NCBI GenBank assembly: GCA_905221605.1
Contig: CAJNDS010002841.1
Location: 126,001-190,000, forward strand
Reading direction: 5' to 3'
From: Symbiodinium natans
Lineage: Eukaryota > Sar > Dinophyceae > Suessiales > Symbiodiniaceae
Length of the DNA: 64,000 nt
This document shows positions 16,301 to 26,399 of this stretch, in pieces. The notes beneath the pieces were generated by a model. It ran no database searches, had not been told where the DNA came from, and worked only from the letters and a program-made list of their open reading frames with translations. Numbering within the stretch: position 1 is the stretch's first letter; each line of letters begins with the position of its first letter. The translations under genes and the position numbers were made by a program.

Positions 16301-19300
16301 CCGCCGAACCCACTGAACCCACACCCACACACAGCCACACACTGAACTGCAGCGACTGCACACACACACACACACACTCACTCACTCACTCACACTCACA
16401 TGACTCACAAACAAATGACTCACAAATACTTACAAAGTCACAAAGTCAATGGCAATGCAGTGCAGTGAGTGGAATCAGTGGAATTAATGGAATTGCGCGC
16501 GACCACGCGCCGGCGGCACCTCGTTGACTTCATCACTGCCGTGTTTGCGGCAGGCTTTGCCTTTGGCTCTTTTGCCGCCTCTCTTCGGGCGCCTGCAGTG
16601 GAGGCAAAGAAATTCAAGGGTCGGGGCGGTCGGGGGGGGAAGGGCCAGGGGCCAGGGGCACAGGCACGCACGACGCAAGGACCAAAAGAGTCCTGAGTCC
16701 GAGTCAAGGCCAAGGCCAGAACGCTAATGCTTCTGGCTTCTGGGATTCTGGGCTGACCCTGCACTCAGAATGCATGGCCGGCATGGCCTGGGCTCTGCTT
16801 CAAAGTTCATCTCCCCCTCAGCCCCCTCAGTCAGGGTCATGACCACACCTGGGCCAGGAGACAGGGCAGTTGCAGCCGCAGCCACAACCAGCGGCCGTTT
16901 CACACGAAGGTTAGGGTTTATAGGAACTGCGTGAGTCAGGACAGTCAGGGACTCAGTGACTCAGGGGCGTGCTTCCAGCCGCCACATTGGCCTGGAACTG
17001 ATTCTGGGCATTGGCCGCTTCCAGGCGTCGCCTGCCCAGTCGCCTGAGTGGAGCTCAGCTCAGCTGCAGACTTGGAGATTGACGCGCAATGGTACACGCA
17101 CGCATGACAACAGTGTTCAACAATGTGCTTTGGGCTGGGGCGCGTGAGGCGATCCAAGTGATCGCCGAACACATGCTCTGGCCCGGATGGCCCGGATGGC
17201 ACTGACCCTGAAGACTCCGTGCACTGCATGGGGCAGGCGATGTCAATGTCACTCATGCCCATCAGCATCGCACGACAATGTTCCTCCAAATCAGCACAGG
17301 AGTGGCACCATGGTCGGCTCGCGTCGGAGCCCCGGTCGACTCCGTCTAAGAGCCCTCGCTGATAGAGAGCCGCTTCGATGCATTTCAGCGCAACTTCACC
17401 ACCTCACCGGGGGCCACTCGCAGTCGCAGGCATTGAATTGAACTCGCATTCAAACGACGAAGTGTTTCTGGCCCAATTTCTGGCTTTGTGGGGACAATCG
17501 GACAATAAGTCAATGGGTAATGGGGGATGCTGGGGGAAAGAGTACAGAGGGCCGGACCCGACTCAGACTCAGACGGCCTGGCCTCCACAGCCGCTGTAGT
17601 GGGTGTGGAACTCGAGGCCAGCCAGGTTCTTGCAAAGGTTCCGCATGATTCTCTGTTTGCCTTCGCGCTTCCCGTGGTCCAGCCCCAATTTGTCCAGGTA
17701 ATCCTGGGCCGGAGGGCCGGAGATTGGAAACAGCTGCCAGCCGCCGGCTACTGCTACTGCTACTGTCTAGGCTGCTACTGCCTACTAGCCTACTACTGCT
17801 ACAGCCTACAGGGCCCACAGCTGCCACGGGCCACGGGCTAGGACTCCGCCGAGTTTCGAAAGCGAAGCGCCTCGCCTCCGTCAAGTTGGACGGCCCGAAG
17901 CCCAAAGTCTCCTCGTCAATACTCAAGCTGAATGCAGCTGAATCCATCAGTCAGTGTCCGTCAGTCAGCGACTGTGACAGTGAGTGAGTCAGTGAGTCAG
18001 TGACTCGTCTTCGTATTCGTATGTGTGCGGGAAGGGAAGTTAATGATTGAGATGATGAGATGAGTGAGTGAGTGATTGAAGATTGAAAGTTGCAGCTACC
18101 CTCATCACCGCGTCACCATTTAACAAAAACACACCAGTCCCAGAGTCCCAGGATTAGGTTTTTTGGATTCCCAGGCCCGCTGCCTGGGCTGCCTGGACAC
18201 CGCCGCCGCGACCGCCTCCACCCACGGCCTCATCGGCCGCCTCATCATCATCATGGCCTCTCGCCACAGTCGGCGACGGCTGACTCGGGTCCGAGGCCGC
18301 GGACTCGGACTTCGAACCACTGCTCGGACTCGAACCGGTCGATGCGGCTTCTGAGTCTGAGTCTGAGTCGGCTGGCTCAACCGGGTCCATGCCAATGCCA
18401 ATGTCCTCGATGATCGCAGAATCGCAGGACTCAGGAATCACCGAACCTTATACCGCCTAGTACGCCGCCTAGGGTCTAGTGCGCCGCCGCCTTCCGCCTT
18501 CCGCCTTCCGCCCGACAGCCAACTTTAAAGGGCCGGTCAACAGGGCCAACACACCAAGTTCAACACTGACACTCACTCACTTCATACTTCAGACTACTTC
18601 AGAACTTCGGCCTTCAGCAGTTTCAGCAGGCACCCAAATTCACCCACCCAAATTCACCCCAGACACGACACGGCAGACACGGTCACAGTCACAGTCATGG
18701 ACAGGGCGCCTGCTGAAGTCGAAGTTGAATCTGATCTTCCCGATCTGCATCTGCAGTGGGCGCCTTGGGCGATGGCGGCTAGGAGAGGCAGAGGAGGATA
18801 GATTTGATTAATCTCGGGCGAGATTCAGGCTAAGGCTAAGGAACTTTGTTCAACGATGTTTAAGGCATGCGGCTGCGGTGGCGGCTGCGCCGTCGGCGGC
18901 GTCGGCGTGGCGCCGACCGCGACGACGGTGACGGCGACGACGCCGCCGTTGCCGCAGCCGGCCGGGGCCGTCCCGGTCATGGTCGCCATCCTATTTATAA
19001 GACGCACGATGGCATGATGACGACATGATGACACTGCGAAGCTGTGGCTTGCCACAGCCCCACATCCAAATTCCAAAATTCCAAGTAGCCATCAACCGTT
19101 AAGCGACTCCTGCAGACTTCATACGACTCCCGGCTCCCAATCAACTCAATCAACTACCAACTTCCCAACTCCGAACTCCAAGCAAGGGTCCGGGTCCGGC
19201 TCGGCAGCTGCCCGGGCCGGGGTCGGGGCCGTCGATGACGCCGACGCTGTTGTCGCTGCAGTCATTTCAGTCTCCTTGCCTTCGCCTTCGCCCACTTTGC

Positions 19301-19722
19301 CCGATTTGGCTTTAGATTTGCCCTTTGGTCTGAAGAATTCGGCCAGGGTTTCGGGCGTCAGGTCTCGCTGTGTCAAGGGTCCGTCCACGATCGTGACACG
19401 CCTGACTACCCTCTTCGGCAAGGACGGGTTCTCATCAGCTGCGTCGGCAGGCCGCTCCTCCAGTGCCAGAGCGTCCGAAGCCTCCGAACAATCAATCATC
19501 AAAACGTTCAGACTCCACTACCACTATACCGGCTACCGACTACCGACCGACTCCGTCTACCGAAGGCCTCGCCTCACCAGCCTCGGTTTCACCCGTGTGG
19601 CCAATGGGTTCATTGACCTTGCGCTTGCGGCTTCCTCGGCCCTTCCGCGCAGAGTCCCGCCCACGCCCACGCCCTCGGCTGCTACTCGAAGGCTTTGAGC
19701 TTCGCGCCTTCTTCGGCGACAT
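13234..19722 (-). CDS. Cytosine-C5 DNA methyltransferase-like protein, multi-exon
   Basis: Twelve exons can be joined in one phase: 17733-17583, 17393-17102, 16592-16520, 16252-16127, 15914-15645, 15299 to about 15158, 14902-14828, 14706-14620, 14332-14186, 13977-13900, 13636-13577 and 13320-13234 (stop). They carry, in order, FHTHYSGCG (motif I-like), EHVFGDHLDRL, AGTSCTDESSMG (motif IV-like, catalytic Cys), QEIT (motif VI-like Glu), GLPYGRPRKYSLLV (motif VIII-like), MPCLIRRGTYYS with LLPTRETYSRAMGL (motif IX region) and MAGNGMVLSV (motif X-like). The order and spacing fit a C5 methyltransferase, which transfers a methyl group from AdoMet to cytosine. Donors are GT or GC, and most acceptors are AG|G. 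Probable N-terminal exons are 19722-19556 (MSPKKARSSKPSSSSRG), 19500-19150, 18430-18200 and 17950-17850, all disordered or acidic. I infer the function from motifs. Motif IV has SC instead of the usual PC, so substrate and activity are open. Confidence 0.65.
13577..13636 (-). CDS. Methyltransferase-like gene, motif X exon
   Basis: The exon is exactly 60 nt and encodes ALPSSAKIHEMAGNGMVLSV. AGNGM corresponds to the Gly-Asn pair of motif X, which contributes to the AdoMet pocket. The acceptor is GGACAG|GCTCTG and the donor is TCGGTG|GTCTC, both keeping phase 0. Confidence 0.65.
13741..13816. repeat. Interstitial TTTAGGG array in an intron
   Basis: About ten TTTAGGG units with variants such as TTGAGGG and GATTAGGG lie in the intron between the motif X exon and the exon at 13.9 kb. 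Confidence 0.85.
13900..13977 (-). CDS. Methyltransferase-like gene, exon upstream of motif X
   Basis: This exon has 78 nt (26 codons) and includes HLLPTRETYSRAMGL. It has an AG|G acceptor (CTTAG|GAGAAG) and a GC donor (ATCAG|GCTGG). The pattern Leu-Pro-Thr-x-Glu with Met-Gly nearby matches the segment that precedes motif X in C5 methyltransferases. Confidence 0.6.
14186..14332 (-). CDS. Methyltransferase-like gene, motif IX exon
   Basis: This exon has 147 nt (49 codons) and encodes CDLFMNLEQQPNVMDTVGTQ followed by MPCLIRRGTYYSCPS. The MPCLIRRGTYYS part resembles the segment between the target-recognition region and motif IX. The donor is CCGTCT|GTGAAC and the acceptor CTCAG|ACAAAG. Confidence 0.6.
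14386..14431. repeat. (GTCAA)n microsatellite
   Basis: About nine perfect GTCAA units lie in the intron just upstream of the 14332-14186 exon. Confidence 0.95.
14620..14902 (-). CDS. Methyltransferase-like gene, two exons of the target-recognition region
   Basis: The exon at 14902-14828 (25 codons) includes RISTFFTVPVMSATAFYDAT and ends at a GC donor. The exon at 14706-14620 (29 codons) includes KKVAGARKQPPNLSFEELL and ends at a textbook donor, CACCAA|GTGAGATT. Both keep phase 0. They lie where the variable target-recognition region is expected. The intron between them carries the telomere-type array at 14734-14802. Confidence 0.55.
14734..14802. repeat. Interstitial (TTTAGGG)n array flanked by direct repeats
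   Basis: About ten perfect TTTAGGG units. The 9-mer GCATCATGG stands immediately on the left (14725-14733) and again immediately on the right (14803-14811). This looks like a target duplication around inserted telomeric DNA, as expected from repair of a staggered break by telomere addition. Confidence 0.9.
15158..15299 (-). CDS. Methyltransferase-like gene, motif VI-VIII exon
   Basis: The exon starts after TCATCAG|GAG with EITSLFDASILEELLG and ends with NANSFGLPYGRPRKYSLLV. The Glu of QEIT falls at the place of the ENV Glu of motif VI. FGLPYGRPRK is a good match to the motif VIII pattern FGVPQxRxR. The 3' boundary is not fixed: a GT donor exists at 15157, but the phase of the next exon suggests a site further on. 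Confidence 0.6.
15465..15605. repeat. Degenerate CCCTAAA patch in an intron
   Basis: Loose CCCTAAA units with many variants lie in the intron between the exons at 15.3 and 15.65 kb. Confidence 0.7.
15645..15914 (-). CDS. Methyltransferase-like gene, motif IV exon
   Basis: This exon has 270 nt (90 codons). It starts at CATCAG|GACATC and ends at GTCCAG|GCAGGC (GC donor). It reads FCYKHEAECPLRANDIM with Cys and His residues, then DVAGTSCTDESSMGLRRR and ALSFAVWLTEIKH. The cysteine in GTSCTD aligns with the catalytic Cys of motif IV. The preceding Cys/His-rich part may bind metal. Confidence 0.65.
17583..17733 (-). CDS. Methyltransferase-like gene, motif I exon
   Basis: This exon includes FPISGPPAQDYLDKLGLDHG and ends in LEFHTHYSGCG at a GC donor (TGTGGAG|GCCAGG). 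HYSGCG takes the place of the FxGxG glycine loop that binds AdoMet. The next exon (17393-17102) continues as ALKCIEAALYQRGLLDGVD, which would be the helix after motif I, and ends with EHVFGDHLDRL. Confidence 0.6.
19146..19722 (-). CDS. Probable 5' exons of the methyltransferase-like gene
   Basis: The first segment begins at the ATG at 19722 with MSPKKARSSKPSSSSRG and is basic and Ser/Arg-rich to about 19556. The second (about 19497-19150) includes SLPKRVVRRVTIVDGPLTQ and LTPETLAEFFRPKGKSK. Both look coding and are spaced like neighbouring exons. That they belong to the same transcript as the catalytic exons is an inference from strand and proximity only. Confidence 0.45.
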
Positions 19723-19739
19723 GTGACCGCGATGGTGAC

Positions 19740-20560
19740 GCGATGGACGAGAGATGAGGGTTCAGGGGATATAGGTTTCAAGTAACCAGGCTAACCAGGC
19801 TTAACCAGGGCACCAGGTCACCAGGTCACTAGGGAGGAGTTGAGGGTTTAGAGTTAGGTACACTGACCACTGACACTATCCACGATTCGACTGCGCCGTG
19901 AACCGGGCTGCAACGCACAGCTGGCATAGTGCGCTGACACTTTAGGCCCTTTAGGCAGTGTGACTTATCGCAGTGGAATGAGCGGGTTATAAATCGTACA
20001 ATTATGATTGGTGAATTAGGTAAATTAGGTACCATGAACTTCCATGAAATGTGCCTCGGCCTCGGCTGACTCGGCTGTGCACTGTGAACCAGATCGCACG
20101 CCATGCACTTCGCTCGGACCTCACTGTGCAACTCACACCGACCCCGGCAAATCAGCAAATCACCATGGGACTCATGGGAATGGCACGCACTGCGACTTTC
20201 TACACTGAATCTTGATTGAGTCAAGAGTCTACTTATTCTGACCTACTAAGGGACTTGTATAGCTTAGCGTAGGGTTAGTACCGTAGGGTATAATGGTAAT
20301 GGTATAGTTAGTTGCCAGGGGGCCCGGGGCCCGGGCCCGGGCCCAGGCTGGGCTGGGGGCTAAGGCTGCTATAGGTACAGGTGTGATTCGGGTTCTAAGT
20401 TCTAAGTGCCGCCGTTAAGTGCCCGCCCTGAACCTCGAAGTAGGTATGGGTTTCTGTGCACCACGCAGCGCGGCGAGCAATCTGGGCCAGGGCCGGCGCC
20501 GGCCCCTCAGGCCTGCATGATGAGGAACTGAAGTCCTGTCGCAGGGTGTGTTGCGGCACT
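19740..20560. other. Gap without a supported gene
   Basis: The gap holds short repeats such as AACCAGGCTAACCAGG, a GGGCCCGGGGCCCGGGCCCGG palindromic GC patch near 20317-20345 and no exon with believable boundaries. It ends at the satellite block. Confidence 0.45.
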
Positions 20561-20574
20561 CGCCATGTGTTTTC

Positions 20575-21436
20575 AACCTTTGTCCATTGGAGGCGGGCGG
20601 GCCCCCTACGCGGGAGCGCTCGCGAATTTTTTTCTAGCATCTTCCGGTCCCAGCCTGGACCCCCTATACTCTATACCCCTGCGGCCCCTGCGCCACATGA
20701 GCGCTGCTCGCCATGTTTTTCAACCATTGTCCATTGGGGGGCGGGCCCCCTACGCGTGAGCGCTCGCGAATTTTTTTTTAGCATTTTCCGGTCCTGGACC
20801 CCCTACCCTATGCCCTGCGCCGCAGGAGCGCTGCTCGCCATGTTTTTCAACCTTTGTCCATTGGGGGGCGGGCCCCCTACGCGTGAGCGCTCGCGAATTT
20901 TTTTTAGCATTTTCCGGTCCTGGACCCCCTACCCTATGCCCTGCGCCGCAGGAGCGCTGCTCACCATGTTTTTCAACCTTTGTCCATTGGGGGGCGGGCC
21001 CCCTACGCGGGAGCGCTCGCGAATTTTTTTCTAGCATCTTCCGGTCCCAGCCTGGACCCCCTATACTCTATACCCCTGCGGCCCCTGCGCCACATGAGCG
21101 CTGCTCGCCATGTTTTTCAACCATTGTCCATTGGGGGGCGGGCCCCCTACGCGTGAGCGCTCGCGAATTTTTTTTTAGCATTTTCCGGTCCTGGACCCCC
21201 TACCCTATGCCCTGCGCCGCAGGAGCGCTGCTCGCCATGTTTTTCAACCTTTGTCCATTGGGGGGCGGGCCCCCTACGCGTGAGCGCTCGCGAATTTTTT
21301 TTAGCATTTTCCGGTCCTGGACCCCCTACCCTATGCCCTGCGCCGCAGGAGCGCTGCTCGCCATGTTTTTTCAACCTTTGTCCATTGGGGGGCGGGCCCC
21401 CTACGCGTGAGCGCTCGCGAATTTTTTTTCAGCATA
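20575..21436. repeat. Higher-order satellite, about 126-146 bp units in a 400-bp period
   Basis: Seven units each contain CCATTGGGGGGCGGGCCCCC, GAGCGCTCGCGAA and a T-tract. Unit spacing runs about 146, 129, 126 and then 144, 128, 126 bp. The long variant with CTATACTCTATACCCCTGCGG appears at about 20660 and 21060, exactly 400 bp apart. So a three-unit block is duplicated head to tail. The open frames that run through it on both strands come from the repeat. Confidence 0.9.
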
Positions 21437-21511
21437 TTCCACTTTTTTTTGCATGTTCGGTTGTTTTGTTTTTTTGCCTTTATCTATTTGTTTGAGTTTG
21501 TTGTATCATTG

Positions 21512-21845
21512 GCATGTTTTGATGTTGAAACCGCCCCCCAGGAGCGAAACCATACCACCCGAACGAACTCCGAACGAACTCATCCAACCACCTGCTTCTC
21601 ATGCCTTGGTTTGTTGTTTTGAAGTTGTTTTTTGATTGAAAAACATGATGTTGGTGCATGAGGTCGCGTTTTTTAACAACAAAAAAACATGTTCTCATGC
21701 AACGAAACGTTGTTTTGCACAACAAAAACAACTTCAAAACAACAAAACAGAGCATGAGAGGCATGTGGTTTCATGGGTTCGTTCGGAGTTCGTTCGGGTG
21801 GTATGGTGTCGCGGCAGGGTGCATGGTTTCAACGAAAAAACATGC
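21512..21845. mobile_element. AT-rich foldback (inverted-repeat) element
   Basis: The left arm starts GCATGTTTTGATGTTGAAAC and the right arm ends GGTTTCAACGAAAAAACATGC, its near complement. Each arm is about 130 bp and contains the Thr/Arg-like word CGAACGAACTCCGAACGAAC or its complement. The central 70-90 bp also has short inverted repeats. The composition is much richer in A and T than the flanks, and it abuts the satellite block. It resembles a MITE or foldback element. No coding capacity is visible. Confidence 0.75.
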
Positions 21846-22099
21846 TGATGACACCTAAAACAAAAAATATTTAACAAATCACTTGTTCAGAACTTGAAAA
21901 AATAGGTAGATAAAGAACGTAAACGAAATTGACACGCCGATGTTGATTGACAACCGGCAGACCGGTAAGCAATGCCCGTCAATGTCCGTCTCCGTGTCAT
22001 CACTAAAAAAATCTCCGTGTCATCACTATAAAAACATGTCGGTGTTGTCGACTTGTCGACGCCACTGTAATGCCCCACCCGCGCCGCTGGAAACACCGG

Positions 22100-22835
22100 C
22101 GCACAAGCTATGTTGCATTATGTTGCATAGAATAGAAGCTGTGCTACAACGACGCTGCTTGCCATTGCCAATTGCCATTGCCAATTCCCACCTGCCTCCT
22201 GCTGATCACAGCATCCAGTCCAGCGATTGTTAAAGGACCATGACCAGGACCAGGTGGCCATGTGGGTAGGAACGTGTGTCCTAGGAATCGAGATCGAGAC
22301 GCTACGACGACTGCCAACTGCATCAGCTACAAGCTGCGCTAAACAATGTTGCTTGCCACTGCTTGCCATGGCCATCCCCCTGATAATTCGACAGAGGGGC
22401 GGGCGGAGAGGCAGAGAGCGCATGGCTTCGGACTTCGGGCCAGCGCAGTGCATGAGATCCAAATTGGACCAAGCCCCAGCCCAGCTGCAATCCTAAACGT
22501 TTGCAGACACAGAACTTCACAGAACCGCAGAGCAAACAGAGTCAGGTCAGGGGTCCAGGGATCAAGATCAAGATGGAAGTGCTATAACAACTGTATGCTA
22601 CAAGCTGTTACGAACGGGCTGGCCCTTCCCACCTTCCTGATCACCCAGTGGAATCCAGCATTACACCAGGTGCGCAGGAACGTGTGTCCTCAGAACAGCA
22701 TTCCAACAAACTACTACACCACCAAACCTCTGCAGTCAAAACCACATGTGCTGCTGTTAAGCCTCGCACGTCGGCATGTTCTCTTCCAGAAGGGAAAAGT
22801 CGATCTGCAGCAACTCTGGCAGGGGCAGTGTGTCC

Positions 22836-22887
<52 letters not shown>

Positions 22888-23330
22888 AGCCAACAACAAT
22901 CACTGGTCAACAATGACAGTTCAGACTTCAGACTCAGACAGTTCATGTGACAGAGGACAGCGTGACCGCGCGACCGCAAAGCTCTTCAAGAAGCATTTGA
23001 CCAGTCGGGCAGAGGGCCAGAGTCAGAGACAAAGAGGGCTTAGGCTGAGGCTTCGGGCTTCATGCCATGCACAACCCTGGTTGTTAGTAGTTAAAGTCTG
23101 GAGTCTGGAGTCTGTAGTAGTCTATTGTCTGTAGGCCTCCAGGCCTGCCCGCCCTGCCCAGACACAAACACACATCGTCCTTGAATGCCATGTGCTCCTT
23201 CCGGGCATCTTCTGCGGGCTTGCCAACACCCAGCTGGAATCCTGAACAATCGCAATCGCAGACGCAAAACCCAGAACCGCGGAACAGGGATCTGTTTGGG
23301 ACACGCCTGAATCAACCGGTTAAGTTTAGG
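22100..23330. other. Repeat-rich stretch with possible minus-strand exons
   Basis: It holds a (GA)n run at 22838-22883 and reiterated GCCATTGCCAATT words near 22160-22190. Possible minus-strand exons are at about 22790-22640 (GLTAAHVVLTAEVWWCSSL) and 23250-23170 (LGVGKPAEDARKEHMAFKD). Neither could be bounded or assigned. The long plus-strand frame through the GA run is not believed. Confidence 0.3.
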
Positions 23331-23715
23331 GTTTAGGGAGTTTCGGGTTGAGGCGGTTGAGGGTCCGGATTTGGGGCCTGGGTGCTTGGGGGCGGCGGCG
23401 GGGGGCGGGGTTGCTTATCTAAGTTCTAGAGATCGACAGGGTCGTCCCACCGTCGTCCCTCTGTCGTTTTGCCGTCGTCTTACTTTTTGTGTGGACTAAC
23501 ACATATCTTTAGAATTTAGATAAATAATTGCATGAATGTGGACAACTGGATCCTTCAGCGCACCACCGCTTGAGTCTGCGCACAATCTCGTCGTGATTGT
23601 CATCGTAGACCGTCATAGTTCGCGTGCACCTAGCATGTGTCGTGGGCAACAAATGGGCTGATCGATGGGCAGCTGACTCACGCACTCTCTCAGACCAACT
23701 GCCAACTGCTCCCGA
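23331..23715. other. Gap downstream of gene D
   Basis: G-rich sequence (about 23370-23412) is followed by AT-rich sequence with no coding signal that I can support. Confidence 0.4.
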
Positions 23716-25856
23716 CTAGGATGCGCGCTGATGTGTCTTCCCATCGCTCTTGTGCGAGTGCACAGGGCACTTGGCCACATAGCAGTTCCGATCTGCACGA
23801 TAGCCGATAACGAAATCGCCAAAGAAGGCGGTGCGCTCGTTCACCATGGATGCAGAACCTGGCAGTGTACGGCCAGCATAGTCAGCAGCGAGCTTCCGCA
23901 GTGGCACCTTCTTTCCCCGGCTGCTGCCATGGCCATGACCATCACGCGCACCATGTCTGCCAGCAGCGGCGGCCGCGGCGGCACTGGCACTGGCCCTGGC
24001 GGCAGCGCCGGCAGCGCCGGCGCTGGCAGCCGGGGCCCTTTTTCCCTCACTGCGCCCACTCCGCCGCCGCCCACTCCTCTCGCCTGCATCGGCTCCAGTG
24101 ACTCCAGTGTCCCTAGCGCTGGCACTGGCACTGGCACTGGCAGTCTTCATCTTCTTTGGAGTCTTTGTTGGAGCCACTGGTGAACTTCCAGGGGCAGGTC
24201 CGGCTCCAATCTCCATCTCAGCAGCTGCAGATGGACGATTGCGGCGACCGACGTCTGCTGCTGTGGCTGTCACTTGCATGCCGACATCTGCTGCTTGTGC
24301 TGCAGAAGTATCATGATGATCAGTATCATCCAACGGCAATGAGTCTGCCTCGCCTTGAACCTGCTCATGCTCGGCTGTCTCGGCTGCCTCAGGGTCCCAG
24401 GGTTAGTTGAGAACCCTAGGGCCTTCGGCCACTTCGGGCCTTCGGGACTTAGGATTTTAAGTTTAGGTTAAGTTTAAGTTTAATAAGTGTTAAAGTTTGG
24501 AAGTTTGTGGCTGGGGCCGGGGGCGGGGGCCGCTTGGGGTTTGGGCCGGGCCGGGGTTCAGGCGGTTTAGGTTTAGGGCTTGGGGTTTAATAGGGTTGAG
24601 GAGTTTAGGGTTAAATGTAAATTTAGGGTTTAGGCTTATTAGGCTTTACAGTCTATATAGAGGCTAGAGACTAGAGAGTCTAGAGTTTAGGCGTTGGCTG
24701 CTGCCTCGGCCTCGGCTGCCTCGGCTGCAGCCGCAGCCTCAAACCTCGAAGTCAGGTTCTCTTCGATAAGCCTTGCCAGCACATCCTCATCATCATCCTG
24801 GTCCTCCTCGGCCGCATCATCGGCAGAGTCCGGACGGTCTGTTTTCTCGTCCTCGTTCTGGCAACCGTTCTGGCCGTTCTGGGTCTGGGTCTCGTACTCG
24901 TCGTCGTCAGCATCAGTGCCAGCTGGCGGAGCCGCCAAGTCCGAGTCCTTGTCGTCATTGTCATTGTCCGAGTCCCACACCAGATCGATCACGGCCCCGG
25001 CCTTGGCGTCATAACCATTGCCATCGAGCTCTCTGCCATTATCACGGCCGTCGCCGTCACCCGGGCCCCCACCGCCACCAGAATATTCCTTTTTTCGGCT
25101 TCGAGGCCCACGCTGCCGCCTCGGGTTTAGGGCAGGGCGTTTGGCGTTGAGGGCCTCAGGCATCAGGGCAACAGCCGAGTTTAGAGTTGAGGGAAGGGCT
25201 ACCGCCTACCGCTGGGCCACCGCTCGGATCCCAAGCCCCAAGCCCCAAGCCCCAAGCCCCAAGCCCTGAGCTGAACCGGGGGCCCCCGGGGCTGGGCCCC
25301 TGGGCTAAGTTCCTCCCTTACTGCGCTTTAAGCGCATAGTTACTTAGTTACCCGGACCCGAAACCCTAAAACTTAACCCTACACCCTAAAGATTACGGAC
25401 CCTAAGCCCGTAACAAATCCCTAAGCGCTAAACCCGAAACCCTAAAGCCTAAAACCTAAACAAACCCTAATCAGCCCCTGAAACCGCCCCTTCGCCTTCA
25501 CCCCCGGGCCTCTGGTCACTCTGGTCCTGGTCCTGGCCTTCACATGCCTCGTCGGACTCGGAGTCATGTACGCGCCACCACGATGTCTCCGACTCTGAGC
25601 CGTCACCGGTGCCGCCGCCGCAGCCGCTTCCTTGGATTCTTCGGCGCACCCTTTCATGGCCAGGACCACGCTTCAAGCGATTGCCTTGCCTGTCATCGAG
25701 CCCCTCGACTGCTCGTTCTGGCAAACGGAGGACAAGCTCATCGCCAGCACGCTTGCGCTTAGTCTTGCCAGCGCCACCGCCGTCGCCACCGGGGTTGACC
25801 AAAGCCTGGTAGAAGGCTGCCTGGCCAGATTGGGGCTTCTTGTTGTTTCGGTCCAT
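23716..25856 (-). CDS. Gene D: hypothetical low-complexity protein, about three exons
   Basis: A likely start at 25856 reads MDRNNKKPQSGQAAFYQALV and then a Gly/Lys-rich stretch with KTKRKRAGDELV. A second exon (about 25135-24690) is very acidic, including VIDLVWDSDNDNDDKDSDL and DVLARLIEENLTSRFEA. A third exon (about 24390-23716) starts in an acidic Gln/Ala segment, passes an Ala/Ser/Arg-rich tract and ends in TAFFGDFVIGYRADRNCYVA and CPVHSHKSDGKTHQRAS before a stop at 23716. The Cys/His cluster near the end might bind metal. The introns contain degenerate TTTAGGG or CCCTAAA repeats (24420-24640, 25360-25470). Function unknown. The first exon's 3' end is unclear because two frames are open there. 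Confidence 0.5.
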
Positions 25857-25923
25857 TTCGTGCTCAGGACTCAGGGCTTAAAGAACAGGGATACAGGGCT
25901 ACAGGGTTTCGTTAGTTTAATCA

Positions 25924-26292
25924 CTATGGAATTTCAATCAAGTCAAGGATTGCGCGATTGCGCTGCTGATGATTGCATGGACAAGATACCTTTCTGCCAG
26001 GCACACATTCCTGTAGACGTAGATGTGGCAGAAGAAGCAAAGCTCGATAGTAGGCGAGGGAGGCAAAGTGCGCGATGCCTGGTGCGCCTGCGGCCAGGAG
26101 GGCATCGGCCTTCGACAGCACCAGCATATAGCACCGAACCGTTTCGGTTGCTTTCAGCTGGCCGATGGTGTAGAAGTTTCTCGGAGTGTCAGTCTGGTGA
26201 AGTGACTGAGAGCGAGCCAGTTTGGCGCACACAACCTCGGATGATGTCATTATTGTGGGGGCCCGCCGGGTTCGGTTGCATGGGGCAGTCAA
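25924..26292 (-). CDS. Hypothetical exon
   Basis: An open minus-strand segment with a folded-looking core: NFYTIGQLKATETVRCYMLV, then LSKADALLAAGAPGIAHFAS and LAYYRALLLLPHLRLQECV. A second open frame overlaps at its right end (MFCVMCIDCPMQPNP, Cys-rich), so a splice site probably lies between them near 26190-26240. I recognise no family. Confidence 0.4.
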   Translation of the reverse strand: MTAPCNRTRRAPTIMTSSEVVCAKLARSQSLHQTDTPRNFYTIGQLKATETVRCYMLVLSKADALLAAGAPGIAHFASLAYYRALLLLPHLRLQECVPGRKVSCPCNHQQRNRAILDLIEIP

Positions 26293-26399
26293 TGCACATA
26301 ACGCAGAACATGTACTTGCAGTTTTTTTGCAAACTCGCGATCTGAAGTTCTGAAGTTCTGAAGCCGGCAGAGCTGCGCTGCATATGGATAATGCGGTAT

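Noticed and set aside
20456-21410. Overlapping frames of 175-192 codons in both directions
   Set aside because: They are created by the satellite units and contain no domain-like sequence.
20575-21436. CRISPR-like array
   Set aside because: The repeats are 126-146 bp with no unique spacers, and the genome is eukaryotic. It is a satellite.
22346-23134. Plus-strand frame of 262 codons
   Set aside because: It runs through a (GA)n repeat, has random-looking composition and overlaps better minus-strand exon candidates.
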